A stretch of DNA of 64,000 bases, from NCBI GenBank assembly GCA_019914945.1, contig CM034099.1:7006001-7070000 (forward strand). The letters are read 5' to 3'. A model generated the notes under the pieces. It was given only the letters and a program-made list of their open reading frames with translations, made no database searches and was not told the DNA's origin. The stretch comes from Typha latifolia. Lineage: Eukaryota; Streptophyta; Magnoliopsida; Poales; Typhaceae. Shown here in pieces: positions 50,801 through 61,959 of the stretch. A program made the translations under genes and the position numbers. The first letter of the stretch is position 1. Every line of letters begins with the position of its first letter.

Positions 50801-52508
50801 TCTTCCACTCACTTTTTCTCTAATCTCTTTTTTTTTTCAGTTTTCACTATACTAATTTTTCTTTCTATATTTTTTTCATCATTTGTTCTAAATTTTTAGA
50901 AAATTTTCTATATTTTTAAATTATATTTAGAATTTAAATAATTAAAAAATATCAAATATGATTCAGACCACTGATATTGTCAATCCGGCCGATATGTATC
51001 GTTTTTCAGAAGGTCAATCCCGATCCCGATTTTTCGTACCTTGCCAATAACAATGCCTAAAAAACCATTAAAACTGCAAATTGGGGCACCTTGGCAACAC
51101 CATAAGTATTGCCCAAGTTATAAAGAAATATAGCATAAAAAATAAAAAAACCTGAGTAACAAATTTATAGGCCAGACCAACAGCATCATGCTATCTGAAT
51201 ATTTACAGAAATATGAAGGGGTTGACTAAGATATAATAAAAAGAGGAGTTAGAACAAAAATAAATCAATCATGCAGGGAACTAAACGAAACTTCTCCCAA
51301 AAAACATTCTAACTCAGTAGATCAGCTTCTTTCAGGAATTGAGACACAGTCATAAACGAGGACCACTAACAACCCCCCAAAAAATTCTAATTCAGTGGAT
51401 CAACCGCTTTCAGGACTTGATATACACGGTCCTAACAGAGGACTAATTGACAAACATTTCTTAAGGGGAAAAGGAGAAACATGTAAGTAGTACCGCGAGT
51501 TTGCCACCACAATTTCTATATTTCTGTAGTTTCTAAAAACCCTTGGTCTCCTAAACGCTTTTGCATCATAGAAAAATAACTCCATTTTACTCCTAAAAGT
51601 TTCATAGCCCTCAGTTGTGAGATGAAGTATACTAAAGCGTGGCAATCGGATGCAACAAAGGCCCAAAATCGTAGATAGATAATTCAATTTCCTTAAAGTC
51701 TTCGACTACTCAAACTTTATGTACTTTTCTACGACCTAATTAAACTCCATCACCACCACCAACCATCACGAACGACAACAACAGTCAAATGCTCGCTCTA
51801 CCCCCAACTAAAGTGTCCACGTCAAATAGAGAGCTATAATTTCTTTCATGCTCCCTCTACCTCCTCAGTTCCAAGAAAGATCCTTATAAAATTCCTTCCG
51901 AATAGCTGACCAAAGCAATGGGCATTCACACAAACAGTTGATGTGCATCCACTGTTGTTGAATCTCACCAGAAAGATAAAGGAAATCAATAGATTGCAAC
52001 TTAGCGTTACCTCTCTTGGCGCCAAGATCCGAGGCAGTAAAAGAAGCGGAGTCCTCTCCCACATGCTTAAACTCCTGGAGCTCCTTAAAGTTGAGCCACG
52101 GTTTAACCCAAACCTTGGCCTCGTAGACCTTCTTCTTCCCCGCTTCCATCGCCTCCAAGGTCAGATGGTGGAGGGTTCCTGCGACCACCTGCTCCTTCGC
52201 CTTCACCACGCGCGCGAACTCGAGGAGAGCATTCTGATCGACCGACAGACAGACAAAATGAATCCCCAAAGTTAAAGATAAGAAATCGGATCGTTGGAGA
52301 TCGGATCGGGGAGGGGAATCACCTCCTTCTTGTTGTGCTCCTCCACGGCGAAGCGGGCGAGGGCGTCGATCTCGAGGCTGTTCTCGCAACCCTCCGAATC
52401 TCGAGGCGCTCCCAAGGCGGCCATGGCTGTCGCAATTGACGAAGAATACAGGAGGAGGAGGATGAGAGAGAGAACGAGGAAGTACGAAGTGGTGATGATG
52501 GAATCCAT
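47852..52508 (-). CDS. Phytocystatin with C-terminal legumain-inhibitor extension
   Basis: Inhibitor of papain-like cysteine proteases. Four exons, 52323-52508, 52011-52233, 48178-48323 and 47852-48007, join in phase to 236 residues. A hydrophobic signal peptide (residues 1-28, [21 protein letters not shown] core) sends it to the secretory path. The N-terminal cystatin domain has the plant signature [14 protein letters not shown], the reactive loop QVVAG and the second hairpin KPW. The C-terminal cystatin-like extension contains [16 protein letters not shown]; its SNSL motif is the known legumain-inhibitory site of long phytocystatins. The protein ends HLDSCSQ. Intron 2 is 3.7 kb and holds dispersed repeats. 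A second Met at residue 29 (52424) would give a cytosolic form. It diverges from the UBA gene. Confidence 0.95.
48520..48541. repeat. (AAT)n microsatellite
   Basis: About seven AAT units in cystatin intron 2. Confidence 0.8.
49596..50102. repeat. Second copy of the dispersed element found at 2821-3351
   Basis: Same orientation as the first copy, with similar length (507 against 531 bp) and matching phrases in the same order: ATCAAAGA, AAATTATTTGCCCC, GCATATGTCACACTAATATA, TTAGCCCTTA, AACTATTCAGTG and the end GTCAATCC. It lies in cystatin intron 2. Both copies are preceded by CAT. Confidence 0.6.
50657..50870. repeat. CT-rich low-complexity tract
   Basis: A ~210-bp stretch rich in TCTCTC and TTTCTT in cystatin intron 2, followed by AT-rich sequence and a block at 50985-51050 with CGATATGTATCG and CCGATCCCGAT phrases. 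Confidence 0.6.
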
Positions 52509-54700
52509 CGATCGATCCCTTTTTATGGATGAAACTGAAACCACCTCTCTGTCTCTCACTCACTCACTCGGTTATTATTTTTGTGTCGCTCGAATGCACC
52601 TCCACGCCTGTGGTTGCCTAAAAGGAATACACGTGGAGGACACGTGGAAGATCTAACGGCTGCTGGGGTTGCTTAGTGTCTAAGCTGGGAGACGGTGAAG
52701 GCTCTGACTTCTGACTCGTTGCTTTGCTTCGCCACAGGAGATGCGACCCTTCAAGATGAAGAAAACAGTGGACACTTTTTTTTTATTATTAAAAATATAA
52801 AAGAGTTTCTTTTATTTATAACCCATAGGATTTTATTAAAAACTTTTTAATTATCGTAAAATAAAAAGGACATTTAATTTTTTTTTATATTAACATTAAT
52901 GATTGTTAGGCAATTAGAGATAAATCTGTCTGTACTATAAGAAGAATAACTAGCACAAATAAAAATTGAGCGAGTTATTCGAATTTTTATCAAGCTATAG
53001 AGAAGTGAAATATATTTTAGCATAATATAAGTTTATTTCAAAATAAAAGTGATGTTATTATACCAACATTACGGTATATCTTTAGATCCAATTAAAGAAT
53101 TCAATCGTAAAATTTTTAGAAAAGGAACCATCTAATTAGTGTATAGAATAATATACAAAGTAGCATAATTATAGACGAACTAACATGTGAAATATCTATG
53201 TATCCATGATCCTCTCAATGATCATTAATTTATTGTTAGATATTGAACAGAGGAATATTTTATGTTTTAGTTGTTAGCACGATCACAATATGAATTTAAA
53301 TATAAAACACTACGCATCTACTATGTTAAATCACTATTTATTTTAAAATTTAAAGAAGAATAGAGGAATAACCATTTTCAAGAATAAGTATATTTTTTTA
53401 TTCTGGTATAATAACTAAATAATATTTTAGCATCTTCTAGTATATTAATTCATTATTCTCTCTCATCTTATTCTGTATAATATTAAAAAATTAATTTAAT
53501 AATAACTAAAAATTTATTATTTTGCTTATAGATTAGATAAGACTTAATTACTACTGCTTTATATCTAATCAAGAGTGTTTTTATCATTTGGTTTAAAATA
53601 TTATTAGTTCTCAATGAAAATTCATATTATTTATTATTTTAATATTAACTTTATGTCACATCAAATTTAATTATTATTTTTTATATTTTACACTGACATT
53701 ACCTCTCTTCTTGTGATATTAAATATTAGAATATTTTTAGAATTAATCTTATTTCACAAGTGAACGAGGCTACTAAAGGATGGTAATTTTTATTCATTCG
53801 TACCTATTAATTTAAGTGCAAAATTTGGATGCAAAATTGAGATGATACAAAAAAACCAAATATATCACAATTTATTTAATAATCAAATCCACCTACAATC
53901 ATAACTTATTCTACCCAGGTAAGCATATCTAAACTGATAAAGAGAGATGGAGACATGAGGAGAAAAAAAGAGGAGGATAGAAATATCTTTATAATATAAT
54001 TTATAGCAAAGAATGGAGAAGAGCTTGTAGAGAGCTTTCTAATTGAAATACTTTTGATAGCTTATTTTCTTTAACTTTCTAACCACTTTGTAGTGAAGAA
54101 ATTATTTGATTGAATATAAGTGATCTAAAAATCCAATAATTTTGTGTTACCCAACATGCTATTTGAGTACATCCTCTCTCCAACGTGGAGGCAGATAAAC
54201 TTAAAATTATAGAAAGTTTTTATTATTATTTAAGAGTCCGAAAGCTAAATATAAATTAGTTTAAAAGTTATTCCTTCTAAAATATAAAGTCACCGATGCC
54301 CTATTAAATTTTAGTTGATATTATAAATTGTCTAGTTTAGATTTTAAGTTGTGCGTCGTTAAATTATTGTATCAAATTAAATGACACTGAGATATTACTC
54401 TAAGCTCATCGCGATAACAAATCTACTCAAGTTGGCCATGCTTGAATTCAATATTAATATTAAAATAGGTTTCTTTAGTATAATAATATTAAATTAAAAA
54501 CGTCCCAGAAGATAAATAGTATGTGTGACATTTCTGAGCACTCGATTAGACAAATATTTATCATAGTGAGCTGGAACACGAAACATCGGGAACTTACTAG
54601 ATCCCCATTCAGTGAAATTGTCGACGTGGACCTGCCACCTCGGGTTATCCGAGATCAAATCCCCGTTCATGGCATAGAGACATCGGACTCGAACTCCTCC
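52509..54700. other. Divergent intergenic region, cystatin and UBA genes
   Basis: The ~250 bases next to the cystatin start are GC-richer and form its promoter. The remainder (52790-54480) is AT-rich and includes the repeat copy at 53380-53770. From about 54600 the sequence becomes GC-richer again as the leader of the UBA gene begins. No coding frame is supported. Confidence 0.5.
53380..53772. repeat. AT-rich dispersed repeat related to 46600-47590
   Basis: Shares ordered phrases with the outer parts of the 46.6-47.6 kb repeat and ends in GTGAACGAGGCTAC, the same terminal word as the element ending near 44356. Probably remnants of one or two MITE families. Confidence 0.45.
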
Positions 54701-56368
54701 TCTTAACTCCAATTCGATACTCCCCCTCGCGCCCGTAGAGAAACATCGCGGCGTAGCTCATTTCTTTCACCCCAGCCTCCAAATCCACCCGTACGACTTC
54801 GATTCGCCCGATAAATTTCTCGGATTCCGATCGATTTCGGCTCCACTCAGGTTTGTCTTCGCGTCGCAGCTTCACTCCTCCTTTGATCTCGCGGTCTCTC
54901 GTTGCGTTCGGTTGTTTGTAGGGTCAATTTGAGATTTGTCTGTTGATTTCGTGATCTCCGCGTTGGTTTCATTCTGAATTCGGGCAGTTGATCTCGCTGT
55001 CTGATCTGCTGAGTTGTTTGCTTAGCTCTTTCGAGCTTCTAATCTTGGGAATTTCGATTTTTGGATAAAATTCGAGAACGGATTCCTAATATTTGTTTTG
55101 TTTAGGATTGAAGCAACATTAGATCAACAAGTAGGCGCTACCTCATTAGCCTTGTCTCGACTCCATAAGCACTTTGCCCTGTCTAAGTCGGAATCTTTCT
55201 TCATTAAGCAAGTTGAATGGGCGGAGGGGCTGTTAGATTTAATTTTATCACCGATGTATTGATTCCTTAAGCTTAAGGTCACCTTCAATTATTATTGTTT
55301 GTAAGGTCTATTTGCTTAATTAATCATGGGTGTCGTTTATTTTTGCTAAATTATGCAGTTACTGTCTTTTGATAGTAATCAACTTTTGTTGCAATAGTTT
55401 CTGTTATTACTTGCATTCTTGTTCTATAGTTGAGAAACTGAGGATCAAGTCTAGCAATCAAATCAGGTGAGCTCACAGGTAAAGCAAACAATTTTCTTGT
55501 ATTCGAGTAGAATTTACAATTAATAGGAGGAAAATGAATGGTATTTACTTCCTTTTCTAACTGTAGTGGTGAATTTTTTCGTAGATTTCCCTCCATAAAT
55601 GGCCTTAGCTTCATTCTCCTTCTTAGTGCTTTGTATCAATCTATATCAGCTAACTTGTTTGGGGTTGTCAGTTGTGCTAATTTTGTGTGTTATATCTGTA
55701 AAATTTTGTTCTAAACAAACTGAAATTATTAGTTTTAGGTTATGTATCCTTTTAGCTTTTCCTTTATGTTTGATACCTTATCCTGTTAATTGCCTTGTTA
55801 ATTGAACTCCTGTCATGCCTGCACCTGGAGAGGGAATCTGCATCCTCTAACCGTGATCCATGACGTGAGCATAACCTCTGTCTAAACATTTTTCACATAA
55901 ATCAGTTATTGCTCATTTGCTCCATAACAACTTCATAAATATATACAGATTTTAGTGAATAACTCTTTCATGCCTAAAAATGAAGTCCTTAACTCTTACA
56001 TAACTCTAAAAACAATATCCAAAAAGAATTCTGTTATGATTCTATCTTTCTGGTCTCACTAACATATACAAATCTTTTGATATATGAAAATGTTGACACT
56101 AAAGTGCCTAATGAGCTCACAACTCGGTAGGAAAATTATATTTGTGGTGAAGTAGGGAATCAACACGAGTGAAATGACAATTTACATCAGTTACTGTAGG
56201 ACTTTAACTAAATGATATCTTCCATAGGGCATACTGATTAAGAGATAATATTAGAACTTGATGCTACTTATACCCTATTGTTAGAGCTAGTAAAATAATA
56301 AACTTGTTTACTTGGCTCTATCGGCAAATATCACAGTGATATATCTATGGTAGTACCTCACATGCACT

Positions 56369-56770
56369 TGAGGTAATTCCTTTACTCATGCCAGTAGAAG
56401 TTCAAGGCTACAAGTCATTTATACAAGACAAGCATATATACTTATAGTGCAACTAATTATTACGTCCAAAATTTCTAAACATAAAGAAATTAATGTAACT
56501 CAGATTATTATTTATTATTTTCTACTTAACCATAAAGATGATACTAAATTTTTTGCATTACTGTACTACTCACTTGAGGTAACTCCTTTACTCAGGCCAA
56601 TAGAAGTTCAAGGCTACAAGTCATTTATTACAGGGCAAGCATATATACTTATAGTGTAACTAATTAGTACGTCCAAAAATTCTAAACATAAAGAATAACT
56701 TAAATTATTATTTATTATTTTCTACTTAACCATAAAGATGATACTAAATTTTTTGCATAACTGTACTACT
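56369..56770. repeat. Tandem duplication, 206-bp unit
   Basis: The unit beginning TGAGGTAA and ending at CTGTACTACT is present at 56369-56574 and again from 56575 to about 56770, with roughly 90% identity and a few small gaps. Confidence 0.92.
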
Positions 56771-56957
56771 ATTAAATTTCAAAAGCAACACTACATATAC
56801 GTGATCACTACAAGTAGTACTTCCAAAATACGACTCATGCATCAATATAGACAAACTGGCCTTCCTAGATGATATAGACAAACTTGTCTTTGTAGGTGTT
56901 AAAATTATTAAAACCATGCTTAAGGTGTCATTTAACTACTTTTATAAATTCCTACAT

Positions 56958-57146
56958 TTGCTTGTGAAACCACAAGCAACCTCCATACTTTTTCCTTCTT
57001 CCAGGGTGCTCAACTTGAGGGATCCTCGACAATAATCTTCCATTCGCTCCCTTTGCTTGTGAATCCTCAAGCAACCTCCATATTTTTTTCCTTCTCTCTC
57101 ATGGTGCCCAACTTGAGTGATCCTCGACAATAATCTTTTTGTTCCC
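56958..57146. repeat. Tandem duplication, 95-bp unit with inner palindrome
   Basis: Copies start TTGCTTGTGA at 56958 and 57053 and share AAGCAACCTCCATA, CAACTTGAG and GATCCTCGACAATAATCTT. In the first copy GCTTGTG-AAAC-CACAAGC is a perfect 7-bp stem with a 4-base loop. Confidence 0.88.
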
Positions 57147-57829
57147 TAAAAGAAATGGGGAAGGATGCTATTAGTTTCCTTTTTTGTCCCCCTCCTTTTT
57201 TTCAAGAGAAGGGAGGGTTGCGTCTTAGTTCTAAAACAATTAGGAAAACAATCCAACAAATTACTTGGGATTCTGAATAGGCAAGGGTTTTGTCATGAAC
57301 TACAGTGGGCATGGGTTATTTTAAAGATGTGGGATGTTACCCCTTGTAGCGTGTCATGTGCTGTGTATTTGGTACAATATCCGATATTTGCCTGGTTAAT
57401 TGAACTTGTGTCCCATTAAGTTATTTCCGGATGACCTTATTCTGATATTTTCTGATTCCTTCATAAGTTTCTTATTTTACCTCAGTTCATAACAAATATG
57501 TGCAATTTCTATTAAGGGAGAAAGAAGTGAATTGGATGAACATGCACAATTGCACATTAATCTTCTGTAAGCTTTGTATTCTGCAGGCTGCTTTGTGCTT
57601 TCTTATTTTACTGGTCGATTTGCATTTCTTTTCTTTTTTTCTTTTTTCTGTTTTTTTCTGCATAAATATTTGTTTAACATGTGTGTGTTCTTAATTGATC
57701 TATATAGACTATGGATTTACATAAGTTGAATATACCATATCTACTAAGTAACTTGGATGGTTGTCATAGATTATAAGCATCTTTTCCCAAACTATTGCAG
57801 GTGTGTTCCTGTGATTGCCTACTGTAAAG

Positions 57830-59725
57830 ATGTCTCCAGTAGTCAAATCCAAGTCTAAGGATCGTTCAGCTGCTAGGGAAGGTAAAGAACAACCTAGGGT
57901 TTCTTCAAAACCATCACCAGCATCAGCTAGCAGTGGAAATGGTGTACCTGCAAGTGCATATAATCCAATTTCTGGTACATTCCACACCCTTGAAGAAAGA
58001 CCTGTCTCTTTGCTGGTGACCCAAAATAATGGCAGGTTTAGAACTATTGATGAATCAGAGGAGCATTCTGTGAGTTCACTTGGTACTACAGTGGAATTTG
58101 ACTCTGCTTCCAACAATGGTAGCTGCTCTGGAGAGTCTGAAGATCAGAAGGAAAAGGCAAGTAGTGCACACAGAGTTGAGTCTATTCCTGGATGTGACAC
58201 TGACAAGCGGGATAAGATTCGGCAAAAGAATGAGAGGAAGCACCAAAGGCAGAAGGAGAAGCGCACACAGGAGTTGCATGATCGTTGCAGTGGTTATCTC
58301 ATGTCTAGGAAACTGGAGACACTTTCTCAGCAGCTTGTATCAATGGGTTTCTCCTCGGAGCAGGCAACTATGGCTCTTATGCAGAATGAGGGTCGGCTTG
58401 AGGAGTCCATTTCATGGCTGTTTGAAGTGGTTGAGGAAAGTAAACAGCTGGTTGAGGAAAATGTGCACTGTGGTACCAACTTAAAAATTGATATAACTGA
58501 CGAGCTTGCAAAGATGGCTGACATGGAGGTAAAATATAAGTGCACAAAACAGGAGATTGAAAGGGCTGTAGTTGCTTGTGAGGGTGATTTGACGAAGGTG
58601 GAAGAGGTGTTGAAGGTACAAAAGCAAGAATCAGCGACTGCGCCAACAAAGTTGGAAGAATTAAGTGATCCAAGTTGTTTCAATCTGAGTAGTTTGAACA
58701 ATAAGTCGGTCATGTCTGCTCCAAACCTATCTGCTGGAGCTCGATTGAAGGTTGCTTCCACGGAAACCCGTCAACTGCAAAGAGATGAACGAGAGTTCTA
58801 CCATGCAACGACTCAGATAAATAGAGCTGTGCCTCAGGAACTGGCAAACATAAACTTGCATTCTTTAAGGAGGATGCCTCCTAAACCAGAAGGGGGAAGA
58901 CAGCAAGTTGCTGCTCCATTAGAGAAGAGGTGGTTGAGCGCCAATTCTACATCATTGGTTTCATCCTCATCATCCCCATCCATTGCAGTGCCTCCAATGA
59001 AGTCAGATGCATGGTCTATGATGGAAAGAAATGGAGTTAAGACTAATGCATTGAGAGAACCCGTCATTGTAATGCAACGTCCGCAGTCGATAAATGCCAA
59101 TCAGCGAGTCCCATCACCAAGCCTCAGTAGCTGTGTATCACCACCAGCTTCTGCCGGATGGTATTCGAATGGAATGTCTAGTCAGATAAAAGTGCCTAAT
59201 GGGGTTTTGGGGCACAGCTTACCCAATCAAGGTTTATACAGTTCTACTAATCAGCAGTTTGCCCACCAAAACCATCTCCGAAATTTTATCTCAGACCCTA
59301 TAGAGTTGGCTACATCCGGTTGGGGCGGCGCACTTCATGCAGGAACATCACCGTCTCCACTTGTTGTGCCGTCATCACTTGGACTCTTCACCAGGTTAGG
59401 ATCAGCTTCATCACCTGTTGATTGGAGTACTGGTGGATTGACGCCATGCGACTACACTTCCATTGACTGGAGCCTAGACACGAAGCTGTTGATGCCATCA
59501 ATAAAGAGTGATCTGTTATCAGACACATGGTCAACCATGTTTATGGGAAGGAAAGCCGTGAGGCATGCAATGAATGCAGGTGATATCAATATAGCAGGGT
59601 TGCGGAATAGCAACCTTGCTATAGATTCCTCATTCTCAGCTGGGTCTCATGAATGGACTTCTCCCTTCTCTGAGAAGGATCTCTTTAGGGCTTCTAGGAA
59701 CTTTGTGACCCACCCTCCCCTGTAG
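57830..59725 (+). CDS. UBA-domain protein of unknown role
   Basis: A 631-residue protein encoded by one coding exon, starting at ATG 57830 (MSPVVKSKSKDRSAAREGKE), just after a leader-intron acceptor. Residues 125-160 are highly basic and probably helical (KIRQKNERKHQRQKEKR). A UBA domain at about 163-202 has the signature LVSMGFSSEQATMALMQNEG and WLFE. A second UBA-like unit follows at about 222-263 (QEIERAVVACEGDLTKVEEVL). The remaining ~370 residues are Ser/Pro/Asn-rich and probably disordered, ending SRNFVTHPPL. Plants have a small family with this architecture, usually annotated as UBA/EF1B-type proteins. Ubiquitin binding is likely from the fold; no pathway is known to me. There is no signal peptide or membrane segment. 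Confidence 0.9.
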   Translation: MSPVVKSKSKDRSAAREGKEQPRVSSKPSPASASSGNGVPASAYNPISGTFHTLEERPVSLLVTQNNGRFRTIDESEEHSVSSLGTTVEFDSASNNGSCSGESEDQKEKASSAHRVESIPGCDTDKRDKIRQKNERKHQRQKEKRTQELHDRCSGYLMSRKLETLSQQLVSMGFSSEQATMALMQNEGRLEESISWLFEVVEESKQLVEENVHCGTNLKIDITDELAKMADMEVKYKCTKQEIERAVVACEGDLTKVEEVLKVQKQESATAPTKLEELSDPSCFNLSSLNNKSVMSAPNLSAGARLKVASTETRQLQRDEREFYHATTQINRAVPQELANINLHSLRRMPPKPEGGRQQVAAPLEKRWLSANSTSLVSSSSSPSIAVPPMKSDAWSMMERNGVKTNALREPVIVMQRPQSINANQRVPSPSLSSCVSPPASAGWYSNGMSSQIKVPNGVLGHSLPNQGLYSSTNQQFAHQNHLRNFISDPIELATSGWGGALHAGTSPSPLVVPSSLGLFTRLGSASSPVDWSTGGLTPCDYTSIDWSLDTKLLMPSIKSDLLSDTWSTMFMGRKAVRHAMNAGDINIAGLRNSNLAIDSSFSAGSHEWTSPFSEKDLFRASRNFVTHPPL

Positions 59726-60384
59726 GGGAGCTGGTCACGGTTGATTTCTTTGTTTTTCTTTCACATCCTGTTGAAAAGTTCATTATCTCTGGGTTTTATG
59801 GAAAATTGGCCTCCTTGCTGTTCATCAAGAGAATGATATAGTATGTGGAATGCATTGCTATATCCTTCTAACCTTTGCCGGACCTGCGGGGAGTAATTGA
59901 ACATAGATTTAGGAAATCGTTATCATAAACTGATGGTAAATACTAGTCCTTTCGAATACATACTTGCAGGCGAGAGAGAGAAAGAGGTAGAGTCTTGAAC
60001 AAACTAATCACACGATATTGGAAATGAAGGCGCTCCTAAGATCAAAATGAATCATCAACAAACGCAGCAAGAAGTTAGACATCTCATCACCCAAGTTAAA
60101 AGAGCTAAAACGCATTATACACCAAATGCAATTTCCAAAAGCTTATTCTCGACCATTAAACACAGATAAGCTTTCGCTGGTGAGTTAGTTTACAAATTAC
60201 ACACGCTACAAAACGAACACGGACAGTCTTAAGAAAATAAATAAATAAATAATTTCCTCAACCTGGCTGCCCAAGCCTATCTCTTCTTGGCTTTCAGGTC
60301 ATATAGTACAACAAGACCTAACACCGAATTACATATATATATATATGCCACACTTCAACACCAAGGAGTCTCTCTCTCCCCCTC
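59726..60384. other. Intergenic between convergent UBA and PI4-kinase genes
   Basis: Holds the two 3' UTRs. A short (TA)n stretch lies at about 60331-60346. Nothing else is seen. Confidence 0.55.
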
Positions 60385-61959
60385 CTAAAACTTGCATGAA
60401 GTCCCCAACCTCTGCTTCAACCTCACACACTTCCTTGCCTCAAACGCTTCCGGCAAGAGCTGCTGAAACCTCTCCAAGAACTCCCTCCACTCTTCCTCAC
60501 TCAACCCCTTAAACGACATCCTCCCGCTCCCTCCTCCTCCTCCCCCAACCTGGTAGCTCAACTCAGCTGCCGAAAAGCTCACGCTTTTACTCATCCCTCC
60601 AACCTTACCCTCCTCCTTCCCGCCACATCCCTCTTCGCCCAACCTACTCACTAAAACCTCGTCTTCTAAACCCTTTCTCCCCAGCAGCAATGGGATTATA
60701 TCCAACGCATCATCGGCGTCGCGCTCCGACAACTCCTCCATCTCGAACTGGAATTCGTTACCATCCTCACCACCCTCGCTATCCCTGTCTGACGGCGGCG
60801 ATGATCCTAGCAAGTGGTGCTCTGTTTTGGTAACGGCGTCCTCCGCCTTCTTGCAGAGCGTGTCCAGCACGCTCGGCCCTTCCTCGAGCGCCGAGAATTC
60901 TCGCGTCATCATGTCGGCGATGTCGGCCAAGCAAAGGCCCACCGTAGCAGCCGTCTTCAAGAATATGGTGCAGAGGATTAGTATCCTTACAGATGACTCT
61001 TTTAGCCATGGGAGCTCCGATCTTAGTAAGTCGGCGTCTTTGTATGGATCCAACGCCGATATATATGCTAACTCGGATTCGGAGAACGGCACGGAGGACT
61101 GCGGCCAGTGGAGCCACTCGAAGTACGGATCGTCGAGGAACTCCGGCAAGCAGAGCCCGTGATCGATCGGTACGAGCTCCGCCGCCGAATCGTGGCCGTA
61201 CCCATCGACGGCGGGGTGCTTCTTGACGAGTATGTTGCCGGCGTGGCGGTCGATGTTGAGGAGCCGGACGTCGAGAATGCCGATCCGGTGCACCGACGAC
61301 ACCGAGAACCGCGACGGGCCGAGCTCGCCGGCGTCGAACTCGTGCGGCACGAAGCGCTGGATGGAGGCCATGCTCTTCATCTGCGGCGCGTCGGAGAACG
61401 CGCGAGGAGGTATCTTGATGAGGGCGGTCGGCGGGACGCCGGCGAAGCCGTCGTGGTCGAGGATGTACGCGGCGACTTCACGCAAGCCGGAGTGACGGGA
61501 GCCTTGTCGGGATAGCGTCCCGGACTCGTCATCGACGGGTTTGACCACGGCGAAGCTCTCGCCGTGGCGGTTGCGGAGGTAGAACGTGCTGCTGAGACTG
61601 GCAGCGGCCGGGACCGGCTGCGCTCCGGAGGCCAGGGCGATGGCTGCCTCGACGACGAGCGCGTGGATGCCGGTGGCCCGGCGGCCGCAGACGATCTCGA
61701 CGCGGGCGATTTGGTCGGTCGGGCGGTCGTCGGGCTTGGAGGAGGAGGAGGAGAAGCATGGGGTAGAAAAGCTACGGTGGACAGGGGAGGAGGAAGAGGA
61801 GGAGGAGTCGAGGAAGGAGTGGTCGGGGTGAGTTAAAGAGCGGAGACGGCAATGGCGGGTCCAGAGAGGGGGTTTGAAGCTATGACTTTGATCGACGGCG
61901 ACGGCCATCGGAGATGGGCTTAGGTGGCGGTGGTGGTGGTGGTGGGAGTTGGCAGGCAT
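60385..61959 (-). CDS. Type II phosphatidylinositol 4-kinase gamma (PI4Kg1/8-like)
   Basis: Member of the plant gamma PI4-kinase family, 524 residues in a single GC-rich exon. The N-terminus has poly-His (residues 6-10) and poly-Ser tracts and lacks the ubiquitin-like repeats of other gamma isoforms, as in PI4K-gamma 1 and 8. Catalytic features are an ATP-site Lys (FAVVKP, Lys140), REVAAYILDHDGFAGVPPT, the catalytic loop LLNIDRHAGNIL (Asp237, Asn242) and the metal-binding DHG (266-268) in VPIDHGLCLPE. The linker between Lys140 and REVAAYIL is about 20 residues shorter than usual: the expected NNP and GQPG segments are missing. Some plant gamma members act as protein kinases, so the substrate is open. 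An alternative start is Met18 (61908). A TATA-like stretch lies near 62065-62080. Confidence 0.93.
   Translation of the reverse strand: MPANSHHHHHRHLSPSPMAVAVDQSHSFKPPLWTRHCRLRSLTHPDHSFLDSSSSSSSPVHRSFSTPCFSSSSSKPDDRPTDQIARVEIVCGRRATGIHALVVEAAIALASGAQPVPAAASLSSTFYLRNRHGESFAVVKPVDDESGTLSRQGSRHSGLREVAAYILDHDGFAGVPPTALIKIPPRAFSDAPQMKSMASIQRFVPHEFDAGELGPSRFSVSSVHRIGILDVRLLNIDRHAGNILVKKHPAVDGYGHDSAAELVPIDHGLCLPEFLDDPYFEWLHWPQSSVPFSESELAYISALDPYKDADLLRSELPWLKESSVRILILCTIFLKTAATVGLCLADIADMMTREFSALEEGPSVLDTLCKKAEDAVTKTEHHLLGSSPPSDRDSEGGEDGNEFQFEMEELSERDADDALDIIPLLLGRKGLEDEVLVSRLGEEGCGGKEEGKVGGMSKSVSFSAAELSYQVGGGGGGSGRMSFKGLSEEEWREFLERFQQLLPEAFEARKCVRLKQRLGTSCKF

Larger units (their letters stand above)
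54851..57800 (+). other. Probable 2.9-kb leader intron of the UBA gene
   Basis: CACTCAG/GTTTGT at 54850 is a plausible donor in a GC-rich leader, and TATTGCAG/GTGTG at 57800 an acceptor 30 bases before the ATG. The interval has no coding potential and contains two tandem duplications. The splice pair is inferred from sequence only. Confidence 0.5.

Noticed and set aside
60779..61836. Several plus-strand and alternate-frame open frames over the PI4-kinase gene
   Set aside because: They are shadows of the GC-rich kinase exon without conserved motifs.
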